Below, piece after piece: positions 11,574 to 21,780 of a stretch of 64,000 nt of DNA. A program made the position numbers and the translations under genes. The stretch comes from Leucosporidium creatinivorum (Eukaryota > Basidiomycota > Microbotryomycetes > Leucosporidiales > Leucosporidiaceae). The stretch is from NCBI GenBank assembly GCA_001600635.1, contig BCKL01000026.1, positions 297,553 through 361,552 on the forward strand, in the 5' to 3' direction. Under the pieces are notes generated by a model that had not been told where the DNA came from, made no database searches, and saw nothing but the letters and a program-made list of their open reading frames with translations. Numbering within the stretch: the first letter of the stretch is position 1; each line of letters opens with the position of its first letter.

Positions 11574-13088
11574 CTGGAAGGAGAGATCGAAGCTGCTGCG
11601 GGCGCTGCAGGAGGAGTAGAAAGTGAGCTTCAAGCTAGGGGTGCTGTCTGCTGCGAAGAGAGGAGGGAGGGCGTGCACAAGCGGCAGAGCTGGTCAGCGC
11701 GTCGTGGAGGGGCTCGAGCTCGGCGAGAAGGACGACCAGTGCAGAGGACGGAGATCCAGTTGGGCCGGAATACCTTGAGAGCTATATACTGATATGCTTG
11801 CGCTTCCACAGTTACCGCCGTGGCCGATCTCAGCGCTCCTCCCCCTCCTCGATTGTCGACCGAGCTCGACCCTCGCATCCCTCCACTCCCGCACGAAATC
11901 CTACAGCTGGTTTTCGAGCATCTCGAGCCAAGCGCACTGCTACCAGAGGAGGCTCGCCGCCCGAGCGACCTAGCGCGGTGCTGCCTCGTCTCCTCCATCT
12001 TCCGCCAGCTCGCTACTCCAGCTCTCTTTCGCAATTTCTACTTTCGACTCGCGGACCCATTCGAGGCACAGAGCCATAATCCCTACGTCTCCCTGGCTAA
12101 GGTCGGCGCAGCCCTCATTTCAAGCCCCGAGCTCGGCCAGCATGTCCGGCACCTCGTCGTCGGGGGCACCTACTTGGACGACGAGAAACCATACCTTCCC
12201 ACCTTCATTGCACTAGAAGGCTTTCTACGCCGACTCCCCTTCCTTCGCTCTCTCGTCGTCGAGACCTTCAACGACATGCGGACGCTCATGGCTCTCACTC
12301 GCTCCCTACCCAACCTCCCTTTCGAAGCCACCCTAACCTCACTCAAGGTACAAGCGCTGTACTTCGATGTAGGCGTTGACAGTAGCTTAGGAGTGGCTAT
12401 CCGTGGATTGCGCCACCTCCGTCGACTCGAAGTCGACCTTCCGCTGGACGAGTGGTGGTCGACCTCGGAGGAGACCCTGCCGAGCCACTGTACCCAACTC
12501 TTCCTAGGCCCCAAGTCTCAACCCCTCCTGCTGAGACTCGGCACATCTTCCACTACGACGCTTCGCTCCCTCCACCTCGACCTCGAAGACGGCTGGTCGC
12601 TACCCTCCACATTCTCGCTCGCCAGCTTCCCCGAGCTTGCAGAGCTCCACGTCAAGCAAGCTGAAGCAGCAGGACTCCAGCAGTTCCTTTACTCGAAGGC
12701 GATGCCCGCCTCGCTCAAGCACCTTACTATCATGGACACCTCAGATGACCCAAACTTCCCTCGACTCGACCTCGCCACCCGCCTTCCTCTCTCCCTCCTC
12801 AGTCTCCACCTCATCCTCTGTGCCCACCCTGTCGACGTTCTCCAAATACTGCAGGACCAGCGGTTTGACGCATGTTATTTCTACTGGGACGCGAGGCACT
12901 TGTCGGCTTTCGAGGCGGAGGGGATCGAGGCTGCCGAGGAAGCAAGAAGCGCTCGTCGGACATTGTCGCGAGGGGAGGAGGATACAAGCGAGCGCGAGTA
13001 TGGAAGCTTCGGCGACGATGATGGTGGAGACAGCCTTGGAAGTCTTGCAGAGGCTGGCGGGCTCGGCGCCGAGCGGCGATGGAGGTAG
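11574..13088 (+). CDS. F-box protein, paralogue c, ATG lost
   Basis: Exon 1 is homologous to the other copies (11574-11622, 49 nt, donor GTGAGC), and exon 2 is 11812-13088; together they would give 441 residues. The F-box-like motif (IPPLPHEILQLVFEHL, then CCLVSSIFRQLATPALFRNF), the leucine-rich body and a C-terminal HPVDVLQILQDQRFDAC motif are intact. Both Met codons of exon 1 are changed: the first ATG is CTG and the second is ATC. Exon 2 has GTG where copies e and f have ATG-GCC-GA(C/T). No in-frame ATG precedes the F-box. The protein either uses a non-AUG start, starts downstream without its F-box, or is newly silenced. The body has no stop codon or frameshift, so any inactivation would be recent. 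Confidence 0.7.
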
Positions 13089-13302
13089 CGCTTTCTGAGA
13101 TTGTGCGAGTGCCACAGGAATGGAAACGAAGTCTGTAGCTACTGCCACACGTCTCTCTAAAGGGACAGGTAACCAAAGAGAGACGCTGCAGCTCGGCGTT
13201 AGAGGCAAATTGGCACCGCTTTCGTACTCTCCGAAAGATTTCGCTCATCTCCAGGCGTCTATGTACAGCTCTTGATTCGACTTCTAATCCCCCACTCTAG
13301 TC

Positions 13303-15115
13303 CTACTCATCAACCTCCCCTCTGCCCCTCAAAGCATTCAACGCCCCCTTCCCCTCGTTCAACCGCTTGACCTATCCCTCCCTCCTCGGTCAGCTCTCTC
13401 TTCTACTCGCGGAAGGGGGTGTAGGAAGCGACTCACATTCTCCTCCAAAAGATCTACCGCCCTCACGAAATTATTCTTGGAAGCCCAGGAGCAATGGGGC
13501 GTGAGGATGCAGTTGGGGAGGGAGAAGAGGATGTGCCCCGAGGGGAGGGGCTCGGGGTTGGTTACGCTTTGCCATCCATCTTTGTCAGCTATCGATCTCT
13601 ACTGCCCAGCAGAGAAGAAGGGGAGAGGAGCAGACGTACTCGAGTGAAGCGCCTGCAATCCGCAATGACCCACCGAGGCCGGTTGGAGGCTCGGCGTCGG
13701 GAGAGAGGGAGGCCTGGAGAGCAGCGATGAGGGCGTCTTGGTCGATCGTATCGCCTCGACCGGGGTTGATGAAGAGTGCTGTGTCCTATGACCGGCGAGA
13801 CGGCGAGATTGCGATCGAGAGAGGGAAGGGGGAGGGGAGAAAGGTCAGCTTTGGCGCCGAGCAGCAAGAGAGGACCAGGAGAGAGAGAGAGAGAGAGAAG
13901 GAGAGACCCACCTTCATCACCCTAAACTCTTCCACCCCCAAAAACCCCCGGTTGCCCTCGGAGCTAGGCAGCATATCCACCACTACATCGCACTCTCCCA
14001 AAAACTCATGCAAGCTCTCCTTCTCGGACGCCGAGTACCATTTCTCGGGCAAGTCGCCTGCTGGATCTCCAGTGCCGGGGAGGTGATACCCTCCTATCGA
14101 GGTCTTGATACCTGTACGAGTGCAGGCGATGATCCGAGAGCCAAAGGCCGTGGAAAGGCGAGCGATTTCCCGGCCAATGTGGCCGTACTGCTCTCATGCC
14201 CTCAGCTCCATCAGCTTCGTGTCGGCGAAAAACAGAGGCCAGGGAAGAAAGGACCCACTCCAAGGATCCCCACAGTCAACCCTCTCAATTCTTGTACGAA
14301 CATGCCTCCCAATTCTTGAGGGTCGGCCCAGCGTTTCTCATCCCGAGTGATGGAGGCGATGAGTTGCATCTTGTGCAGGAGCATCATCGTGGTCATAAGG
14401 ACTATGTGTTGAGGTGCGAGGGGGGGAGGGGGAGTGGTTAGCGAGCGAGAGGGAGGAGGAGAAGGGAGGGAGGGCAAGGGGGAGCGCCGAGATGACCCAA
14501 AAGCAGCCCAGGGAGGTGTCGGAGGCACATAGGAAGACGGAGAGGAATTGAAGGAAGTAGCCCCGAGACTCACCATGCTCCCCAATCGGCCCGCCATGGA
14601 TGCCCGCCGAGTTACTAAGGATGAGAGGACTCTCCTCGGGCACGGAGCGGAAGAAGGGCGTATCCGTGACCTGGCGGGTGCCGGATCCGACGACTTGGAG
14701 GAGTTTGAGGCTGGTTTTCGTGGTGTTGTTGGCGACCAAGGAGGGGAGAGAGGAAAGGGCAAAGAGCGGAGGAGGAAGGGTCAGCTGCCCACCCCGACGC
14801 CGAACTCGGGTCTGTAGCTCTCCAACTGCCTTACCCAAGCAGCAGCTGCTACAGAATAACTCACTTTGGCGTCTGCTCCCACCTCACCAATCCCTTGGGC
14901 AGCCCAAAACAGAGAATCACCTCTGCCTGTCTATACACCTCTTCGGGCGGCTCGTTCCAAGGTGTCTTGCCGCTGTAGTCGTTGCCTGCTGGACCGGGGT
15001 AGAAGTGTACTGTGGGGAAGATGGAGCGCAGGCGGGGGAGGAGAGAGGCGGGTTGGAGAGGGTAGAGGATTAGGAGGGTTGAGAGTGCGGGGGCTGGGGC
15101 TGGGGCTGAGGGCAT
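13303..15115 (-). CDS. D-2-hydroxyacid dehydrogenase (NAD(P)-dependent)
   Basis: Seven exons on the minus strand: 14865-15115, 14574-14710, 14259-14401, 13912-14187, 13640-13785, 13437-13566, 13303-13371; 383 aa. Member of the D-isomer-specific 2-hydroxyacid dehydrogenase family (glyoxylate/hydroxypyruvate-reductase-like), which reduces 2-keto acids with NAD(P)H. The Rossmann motif GYGHIG spans 177-182. The catalytic set is visible: R279 in INPGRGD, E323 in NPEPLP and H342 in LTPHCS. A TRTG segment follows the second Rossmann strand, which may favour NADP, but this is a weak inference. The exact substrate cannot be told. It diverges from the nicotinamidase gene across 158 bp. Confidence 0.87.
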
Positions 15116-15273
15116 GTTGGGGGAGGTTGTAGGACGGTAAGACGGTAGGGAGGCGAAAGAGCGAGCAGAGCAGAGCAAGATGTGGTAGCAAGTCAAGCGT
15201 CGAATTGCGGATTGCTGCAGCCCTTTCATCGCTCGTCTCTCTCCTTCTCCCCCTCGACTTCTCACTGCGATCC
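15116..15273. promoter_or_regulatory. Bidirectional promoter, dehydrogenase/PNC1
   Basis: The 158 bp between the two start codons must hold both 5' UTRs and promoters. Pyrimidine-rich CTCTCTCCTTCTCCCC sequence lies upstream of PNC1. No defined factor site is recognised. Confidence 0.6.
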
Positions 15274-16215
15274 ATGTCCTCACTACCAGCGAGAGCGGCC
15301 CTCCTCCTCATCGACATCCAATACGATTTCTTGCCCCCTTGCGGATCCCTCGCCATCGACTGTGCTCTCGAAATCCTACCACCCGTCTGCCGCTTGTTGG
15401 ACCAAGGGAAATGGGATCGAGTCGTCGCTTCCCAGGTGCCGTTTGCTCGCTCTCCTACACACTACTCCGGGTCTAGCTAACCCCTCCTCCTCCTCTGCTA
15501 CTTTACATAGGACTACCATCCTCCAGCCCACATCTCTTTCGCCTCGCAACATGCCCCACACAAGCCTTTCACCTCGCTCTCATTACCTCACGCTCGAACG
15601 GGCGAGTTGGAGAAACAGGATCTCTGGCCTGAGCATTGTGTGCAGGGTACTAAGGGATGTGAGATTGAGGAGAGCGTGAGAGGGAGGTTGGAGGCATGGG
15701 GAGGGAAGGCGAGGGTCGTTAGGAAGGTGAGTTTAGCTTGGGGTTCGGCGCCGAGCTGCCACTGGATACAGAAGGACAGCGCTGATGAACCCGCTACCAA
15801 CAGGGAACCGACAAAGATCTAGACGCCTACTCGGCATTCGCCCTTCCTCTCTCTGCTCACCCATCCTCCGTGCCGGAGCTCACAAAAGACTTGCTCGGTG
15901 TGCCTCCTCCCTCTCTCTCCCTCTCCCCCTCTCTTGCTAACCCCCTCCCTCCCCCCCAAAACAGACCACCACATCACCCACCTCTTCCTCTGTGGCCTCG
16001 CAACAGATTACTGCGTTCGCGCTACAGTCCTCGACGCGCTGAAAGCCTCGGCCGAAGGAGGAGCGGGAGCGGGGTGGGAGGTCTACGTTGTTAGGGAGGG
16101 GTGTAGAGCTGTACATGGGGGGGAGAGGGAGGAGGAGGTATTCAGAGAGTTGGAAGGAAAGGGAGCGAAGGTAGTCAGTGCGGAGGGAGAGGAGGTGAGG
16201 AGGTGGCTCAAGTGA
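15274..16215 (+). CDS. PNC1: Nicotinamidase (NAD+ salvage)
   Basis: Hydrolyses nicotinamide to nicotinic acid for NAD+ salvage and so relieves sirtuin inhibition. Four exons: 15274-15435, 15511-15726, 15804-15897, 15965-16215; 240 aa, close to the usual Pnc1 size. Isochorismatase-fold catalytic triad: D14 (LLLIDIQYDF), K126 (VVRKG) and C174 (GLATDYCV). Metal ligands D55/H57 (DYHPPAH) and H96 (LWPEHC). The LWPEHCVQGT and DAYSAF signatures separate nicotinamidases from other isochorismatase-like hydrolases. Divergent from an NAD(P)-dependent dehydrogenase and convergent with the SAP18-like gene (137 bp between stops). Confidence 0.92.
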
Positions 16216-16351
16216 CGAGTGCTTCTCGGCGCTCGCTCATAGGGACATGAATGTTGTAATAGAAGAGCTTGTTTGCTTCCCCCTTTTTGTGCTCGGCGAC
16301 GAGCGACTACACTAGACTGAACTACGAAGCACAGAGAAAGGAGGGAAAGAA

Positions 16352-17618
16352 CTAATCGCGAGGCGGCGGAGGAGGGGACCTTGACCTCGGTCGACGAGCG
16401 GCGGGGGAGCGGGAGCGCGAGTCGCGGCGGCGGGGAGGGGGCTGTTTGTTGATCAACGGTGAGAGAGAGAGAGAGAGAGAGATTAGCGAGCAGCCCTCCA
16501 ACGACAGCTCGGCGGAAGGAAGGGGTAGAGAAACCGAGAAAACGCACCCTATCATCCCTCGCTCCTCCTTCAGCCCTCCTCCCCCATCCATTATCCGCCG
16601 GCGGTCCTCTCCTCGCATCCATCCCTCCTGCTCCTCCCATCCCTCGCCTCGCTCCCCATCCTCCACCACCACCACTCGGCGTCCTCCTCTCCATCCCTCC
16701 TCCCGCTCCGGGGGCTGGTCCCCAAGCTTCCCTCGCTGCTGAAGGTCCTGCACCGCCTGCGAACCCGCCGCTTCCGATGCGATTGGAAGGAGGAGGGGCG
16801 TTGAACCCGGGATGATGACGAGGACCAGAGGGAGGAGGAGGAGGGCCACCGCCGAAGCCTCGGTTTGGAGCTGGTCCGTTGGAGTTGGAGCCGAGATGAG
16901 GTGGTGGGCCGTACCTTCCTCCTCCTGGTCCCGATGGCGGCGGTGGTCCTGCTCCTGCTCCTGCTCCGAACCCACCCTCCCTCGATCCTCCTCCCAGGCT
17001 CGGCGCCCCCGCCGGTCCTCCTCCGCTATAACAAACGCCCAAAAAATCCCCCACCACAAACCTCACATCATCCAAGGTCCTCTCCCCACCCCTTCCCATC
17101 GTGCCCCCTTGCGCGGGGGGGAGCAAGTCGCGAGCACTAAGGGAGGCCAAGTCGCGGGAAGTGAAGCGGCTGAGTTGGGGGTCGTAGAAGATTAGGCGGA
17201 GGGAGTAGCGTGCGAGAGGGGAGAGCCGGAGGGAGGGTGCAGTGTCCCGTAGGAGGAGGAGCAGTTCGCGGACGGTCGTGTCTCGCCTGTTGGAGGGCAG
17301 AGGAGAGTCAGCGAGGGAGCAGGAGACGGAGAGGAAGCAGGAAGAGAGGGAGGGAGATGGTTACCAAGCGTAGAGTTGGTACTCGTCTTTTGTAGGTTGT
17401 TGCAGAGGGGTGAATTGCGAGTCATCGTGGTGTTGGCCGTGTGAGACGAAGACTCGGAGGAGGGAAGGAGTGACCTGTTCAAGCAGTGAGCGGGCAGTGG
17501 GCAAGTCAGCTAGCTGGAGCTGTACGGGAGCAGTAAGAGCGCGCTGTACCTTATCCCTGTCTACTCTGAGAGAACGAGGAGGAGGAGGTGCGCCGTAACC
17601 TGGTCCGGGGCGTGACAT
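16352..17618 (-). CDS. SAP18-like Sin3/splicing-complex protein with long tail
   Basis: Four exons on the minus strand: 17550-17618, 17365-17474, 16548-17286, 16352-16441; 335 aa. The N-terminal 150 residues match the SAP18 ubiquitin-like fold: VDRDK-VTPSLLRVFVSHGQHH aligns with the conserved IDREK...LLLRVF region, then QLYAWRDTTVRELL and LDDVRFVVGDFLGVCY. SAP18 acts in the Sin3 histone deacetylase complex and the ASAP/PSAP splicing complexes. Unlike the compact human protein, this one carries about 180 residues of Gly/Pro/Arg-rich disordered sequence ending in an RDSRSRSP...PRSRSPPP Arg/Ser tail, which suggests an RNA or splicing role. The 75-nt first intron has no stop and keeps frame, so its retention would add 25 residues inside the fold. 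Confidence 0.82.
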
Positions 17619-17771
17619 TGAGCTACAAGAGGAGCGGATGAGGATGAGGAGGAGGGCAAGGAGCGATCCAAGAGTCCGCTTCTCTTGCTCCTTCCCTCTC
17701 GTCGTCTAGTCTCTCTCGGCTCAGTCGTATCTGCTCTCGCTTCTCACCTACAGCCTACTCACTAGCACATC
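17619..17771. promoter_or_regulatory. Bidirectional promoter, SAP18-like/ERV14
   Basis: The 153 bp between the SAP18-like ATG and the ERV14 ATG contain CT-rich sequence (TCTCTCGGCTCAGTCG) and no other feature. Confidence 0.55.
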
Positions 17772-19364
17772 ATGGTAAGCTACACGTCTCTCTCTCTCCC
17801 TCTGCCTTGAGCGCTCGATTGCACGTCACGCCTCTCTCCGCCGTTCTCTCGCTGACCCTCGTCTCCTGCTCTCTCGTACAGTCTGGAGAAGCGGTATATT
17901 CTTCTCTCCTCCTCCTCCTGTCTTCCTACAGCATCTGACCCTCTCTCCCTGCTCTCTCCACGACGACGGATTCAACGACAACAGTGGCTCTTCCTCACGG
18001 CCGTCATCATGTCGGCCATCCTCTTGTTCACTTCCGTCTTCTTTGTACGTCTTTCACATCCTTCTCCACTACAGCCTCCGTCCTCTGGGCGCCATCGAGG
18101 GAGAGAGGGAGATATGATCCACCAGGACGGCTGCTCCACCACGCGTTTGGAGGCGAGATGCTCTCTCTGGGGCGGAGGCTCGCAGGGAGCTGAGGTGGGA
18201 GAGTGCAGGATCGCAGAGGACTCGGTGCAGCACCTCGGAAAGCGGTGGACAGGCGCCCGCCTCGCCTCGCTACAACACGCTCAGCCTCGGACCAGGCCAA
18301 TTTCCATTCCGCTGACCCTCCCTTCCTCTCGCTCTCCACCCAATCCCCAACGATACGGTTACAACAGATCATCATGTTCTCCGACCTGGAATGCGACTAC
18401 CTCAACCCGATCGACCTGTGCAACAAGCTCAACCAGGTTCGTTTGGGCTGCTGGTGCTCGGTGGCTTCGTCGCTGACCCTCCTTCACCCCGTCTCCCCTT
18501 CTCCCATCCCATCCCATCGCCTCCCCTCGCCCTCGTACTCTTCCCTCTTCACCCTCCTTCCTCCACTCGCCCGCTTGGCCCTCACTCCCTCCTGCTCGGC
18601 TTCGGCTCGCCTAGTTTGTCCTCCCCGAAATGATTGCCCACGCCTTCATGACGACCCTGTTCCTCCTCTCGTTCCAAGTCATTGCCTTTGTCCTCAACGC
18701 CCCGCTGTTGGCTTATAATGTTAACAAGTGAGTATCCGAAACCGAGGGTTCGCCTCTGGAGAGGGAGGGAGGGAGGGAGCGCGCTCGATTGACCGTGGAG
18801 TCGAGTAGAGGCAACAAGGGTACTGACCACCCCTCCTTCTTCACCCACCCACCCACCTCCTTCTCATTCATCGCTCGCTCGCCCTCCCCTCGCCTCCCCC
18901 CTCCCGCGCCTCCCTCCACCTCACCCGCTCGCTCACGCTCGAACAGAGTCGTCAACCGCAACCACATGTTCGACGCGACCGAGATTTTCCGGACCCTAGG
19001 CCAGCACAAGAAGGAGTCGTTCTTCAAGTTGGGCTTCTAGTGAGTTGTCTCTCTCTCTGCCTCGACCGAGCTTGAGAGGGAAGCAGGAGGGAGGGAAACA
19101 AAAGCTGACAGCGTGTGCTCGTCTGATCCGTTCGTTCGTTCGTGAAGCCTCGTGTTCTTCTTCTATGCCCTGTACAGGATGATCGTAAGTCGCTCGCCTC
19201 GGCCTCGCCTACTCGACATCGCCGAGAATCGCTAACCACCTCCCTCCCTCCTCCCACTTGCCTCTCCCCTGCTTCCCGCGTCCCTTCTCCCACTATCTCG
19301 GCCACATCCTTCCCATCACTCGCCGTCTATTTAACTACAGCTCGCTCTCGTCGCCGAGGATTAA
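17772..19364 (+). CDS. ERV14: Erv14/cornichon COPII cargo receptor
   Basis: Cargo receptor that loads transmembrane proteins into COPII vesicles at the ER. Eight exons: 17772-17774 (ATG only), 17882-17893 (12 nt), 17985-18044, 18368-18436, 18615-18727, 18947-19039, 19148-19184, 19341-19364; 136 aa, the usual cornichon length. Visible features: a first membrane segment ([20 protein letters not shown]), the cornichon motif [19 protein letters not shown], a second membrane segment around [20 protein letters not shown], the loop [15 protein letters not shown] and a final [12 protein letters not shown] segment. The start codon stands alone as the coding part of exon 1, and the next 12 nt form a micro-exon. 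The short CDS is spread over 1.6 kb. Confidence 0.92.
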
Positions 19365-20205
19365 ATGTTCAAAGTCTCGCGTTGCGTCGAACCGACGAGG
19401 ACTCGGGGTCGGGGCTTGACGTGCGCCGAGGAGGAGGAGGGGTAGGAAGGAGAGAAGAGGAGATGGGAACAGAGAAGAAGGATAATGGATACACGAGATT
19501 GAGATGGAGTATGGAGATGGAGATGGAGATGGAGTATGGAGAAGAGAGATGGAGATGGAGCAGGATGACTAATTTGCAATAACGGTTAGTGTGTTTGATT
19601 CTCCTATCTGAGTGAGCGGGCGAGGCTTGTGGCTGGCGCCCGCGTGCAGTGCGAAAGACCTTGACGACGAGCGCCGAGCGAGCGGAACTCGAAAGATCCT
19701 CGATCTGCTCGCTGTCCGATACCTGCGGCTCATGCCGCGCTCAGAGCACTCTAAATACGTTGAGAGCTCATCGAGAGATGAGAAAGATACGTCGGAGTCG
19801 CTGGACGTCCCTCTCGTCTCGCTACTCGCGACTATAAAAGCGCTGCTCGCAGCAAGCAATGCTTTGGTCCCAAGGGGCGCTTTCAAGGATCTGTTCTATC
19901 CCTTGAGCGGGGAGCCTGATTGCCAGAGAAGCTGCAGCGCCCTCCAGCGCCGCCTCGGCTATCCACTTGACCCAAACCTCGGCGGGCTCGGACATCCGGG
20001 AAACCACTGCTCGTCAAAATATCGCTCTGCCGCTTGGTGTACAATATCGTATGCGCTGCTGTCCACGCGAAGTGCTTTGAGCTGCAGGCGGTCGAGTCTG
20101 TGAGGGAGGGCCCGAGGTACGGTCAGTTCGGCGCGCGAAGGAAGAGCGAAAGAAATGGCGAGCCGAGGGAGGAGCACCCACATAGGCGTGTGCTTGAGCT
20201 TCCAT
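19365..20205. other. ERV14 downstream region, GGAGAT repeats and unassigned ORFs
   Basis: Around 19503-19562 lies an imperfect GGAGATGGAGAT repeat. On the minus strand, open frames at 19569-19886, 19822-20007 and 20014-20205 are not recognisable. The last starts with an F-box-exon-1-like ATGGAAGCTCAAGC and has a possible intron (donor GTGGGT, acceptor CTCACAG), but I could not join the pieces into one consistent frame. Confidence 0.4.
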
Positions 20206-20445
20206 CCGTCTCTCGGTCTAAGCGAAAGCGAGCACGATTCGGAGCCTTGTTGACGAGCTGGCGATGCAGCGAACGAAGGAGGGCGAGTAGGAAAGGTGTA
20301 GCGAGCTGTCCGGGTAGTCGTGTGAGCTTCGAGTCGATCCTAGACCTCCGAGCGACGAGTCGAGGGGCGGGCGAGTCGAGAGAAGCGGGAGGGAGAGACC
20401 TGAGGCGAGCGGGCGGCAAGTGAGAGGATGATGAGCTCGGACCAG
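20206..20445 (-). promoter_or_regulatory. Orphan F-box promoter block, left arm
   Basis: On the minus strand, a copy of the shared F-box upstream block runs from CTGGTCCGAGCTCATCATCC (20445) to an ATGGAAGCT (20205). It includes TCGACTCGTCGCTCGGAGGT and TTCGTTCGCTGCATCGCCAG landmarks. No F-box body follows it, so the promoter has been separated from its gene or replaced downstream. Confidence 0.65.
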
Positions 20446-20739
20446 CTCGAGGAAGTTGTATAGTGAAGGCGGCTGAAGGCAGTTTTCAAAATGCTAATCA
20501 CTCATACAGCTGCTCTTGCTTCCACGCTCGACTCGACTGACATTCACGCGGCGACAGAATCAACGCCGAGCAGCGAACTTGGCCGATGCGAAGTGTTGCT
20601 TCCCTGCCGGTTTCTGGGCACTTTGTGCATGTCGGGGTGGGTCCAGCCTACCTAGCTCGTCCTCTGTAGGTTTACTTCACCCCGTCGTGACGCTCACCCG
20701 CCGCTTGAGCCTACCCCTTCGTCGGACTTCGGCGCTCGG

Positions 20740-20988
20740 TTGCGCTGGGACAGGCTCGCTCTGCAGCTCTCTTTGCCTACAATCGAGCCGCTGTTCATCA
20801 ATCTCGAACCTACCTGCTCGACTGCGGCCTCAGCAACGCTCTTCTACCTGTTACTCGCCTTCCAGCGGAACCCTCGGTCCTCGCTTCCCTCCTCGCAGGC
20901 TCTGCTCGGTGCCTCGCTCCGACGAAGTTCTCTGCTGCTAAGAGTGTGCCATGCAGAAGAGAACAAGACGGCTGAATGGGAGAAGTAG
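20740..20988 (+). other. Anonymous ORF in the left arm
   Basis: An 82-codon frame starting MRWDRLALQL is followed by ATLFYLLLAFQRNPRSS. The second half of this frame is also open in the other arm (minus strand, about 53800-54060), but a 5-bp length difference breaks it in the middle there. It may be a relic exon of a duplicated gene. No family is recognised. Confidence 0.25.
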
Positions 20989-21780
20989 CCGCGTGTCAAG
21001 CTCTCAGCGGCAGGTGCAGCGACAGTCGGCGCTGGCGACTCATCTCGGCGATGGTCCCAGACTCCAGAGCTCGAACAGAGGGGCCTACACTTCGGCAGTC
21101 AGCTCGTCCAGCAAGATTAATGACCTGTTAATATGCCTTGGGAAGAGCCCGAATGGCCGCCAAGTGTACCCATGTAGAAAGGCTTTATCAAAAACAAACA
21201 TCTCGGCGCGGACAGCCCGTTGAACCCATCGTGCAGTCTTGATGAGCTCGGACTCACTAGCAGTTAGCAGTGAGCGGAGCACCGTAATTTTGTGGAGAAC
21301 TTCCCGATTCGACCTGCCTTCCTCACCTCCCGCTGCCAGGGAATCGGTCCCCTCCGATTCCGNAGGCTGCCTCAGCGCCGAGATCGAGCGGCCATTCGAA
21401 GGAAAGCAGTGAAGAAAGGGAGCAGACAAGCGAGGCAAGGACCTTACAGTGTCACTTGTCTACCTCACGCCGCGTAACTCCCTCCTATTCTACTCAAGGT
21501 CAGGGAGAGTCGTTGAGGGCAGAGAAGGACCGAGGGCTTGAGGCGGGCCGAAGCACGACGGGCGACACTGGGGTGACCAGAGCTTGACGAGGGACTCGTG
21601 CGGGACTTTAGCGTCATACATGAGAGGCTTGAGAGCCATACACACTGCTGCAGCTCATCCCCTGCACCTGTTCTTCCCCTCTAGAGGGTCTTCGGAGGGA
21701 GGGGGCGATTTCCGAGGACAGCTAAAACGAGGCAAGCAAGATCGGTACGGCAGTAGTGGTTGAGAAAAAAAAACCGAAAC

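Noticed and set aside
17475-17549. Reading through this segment as SAP18 coding sequence
   Set aside because: It is open in frame, but a donor, branch site and acceptor are present and removal restores the conserved VDRDK-VTPSLLRVF join. Treated as an intron.
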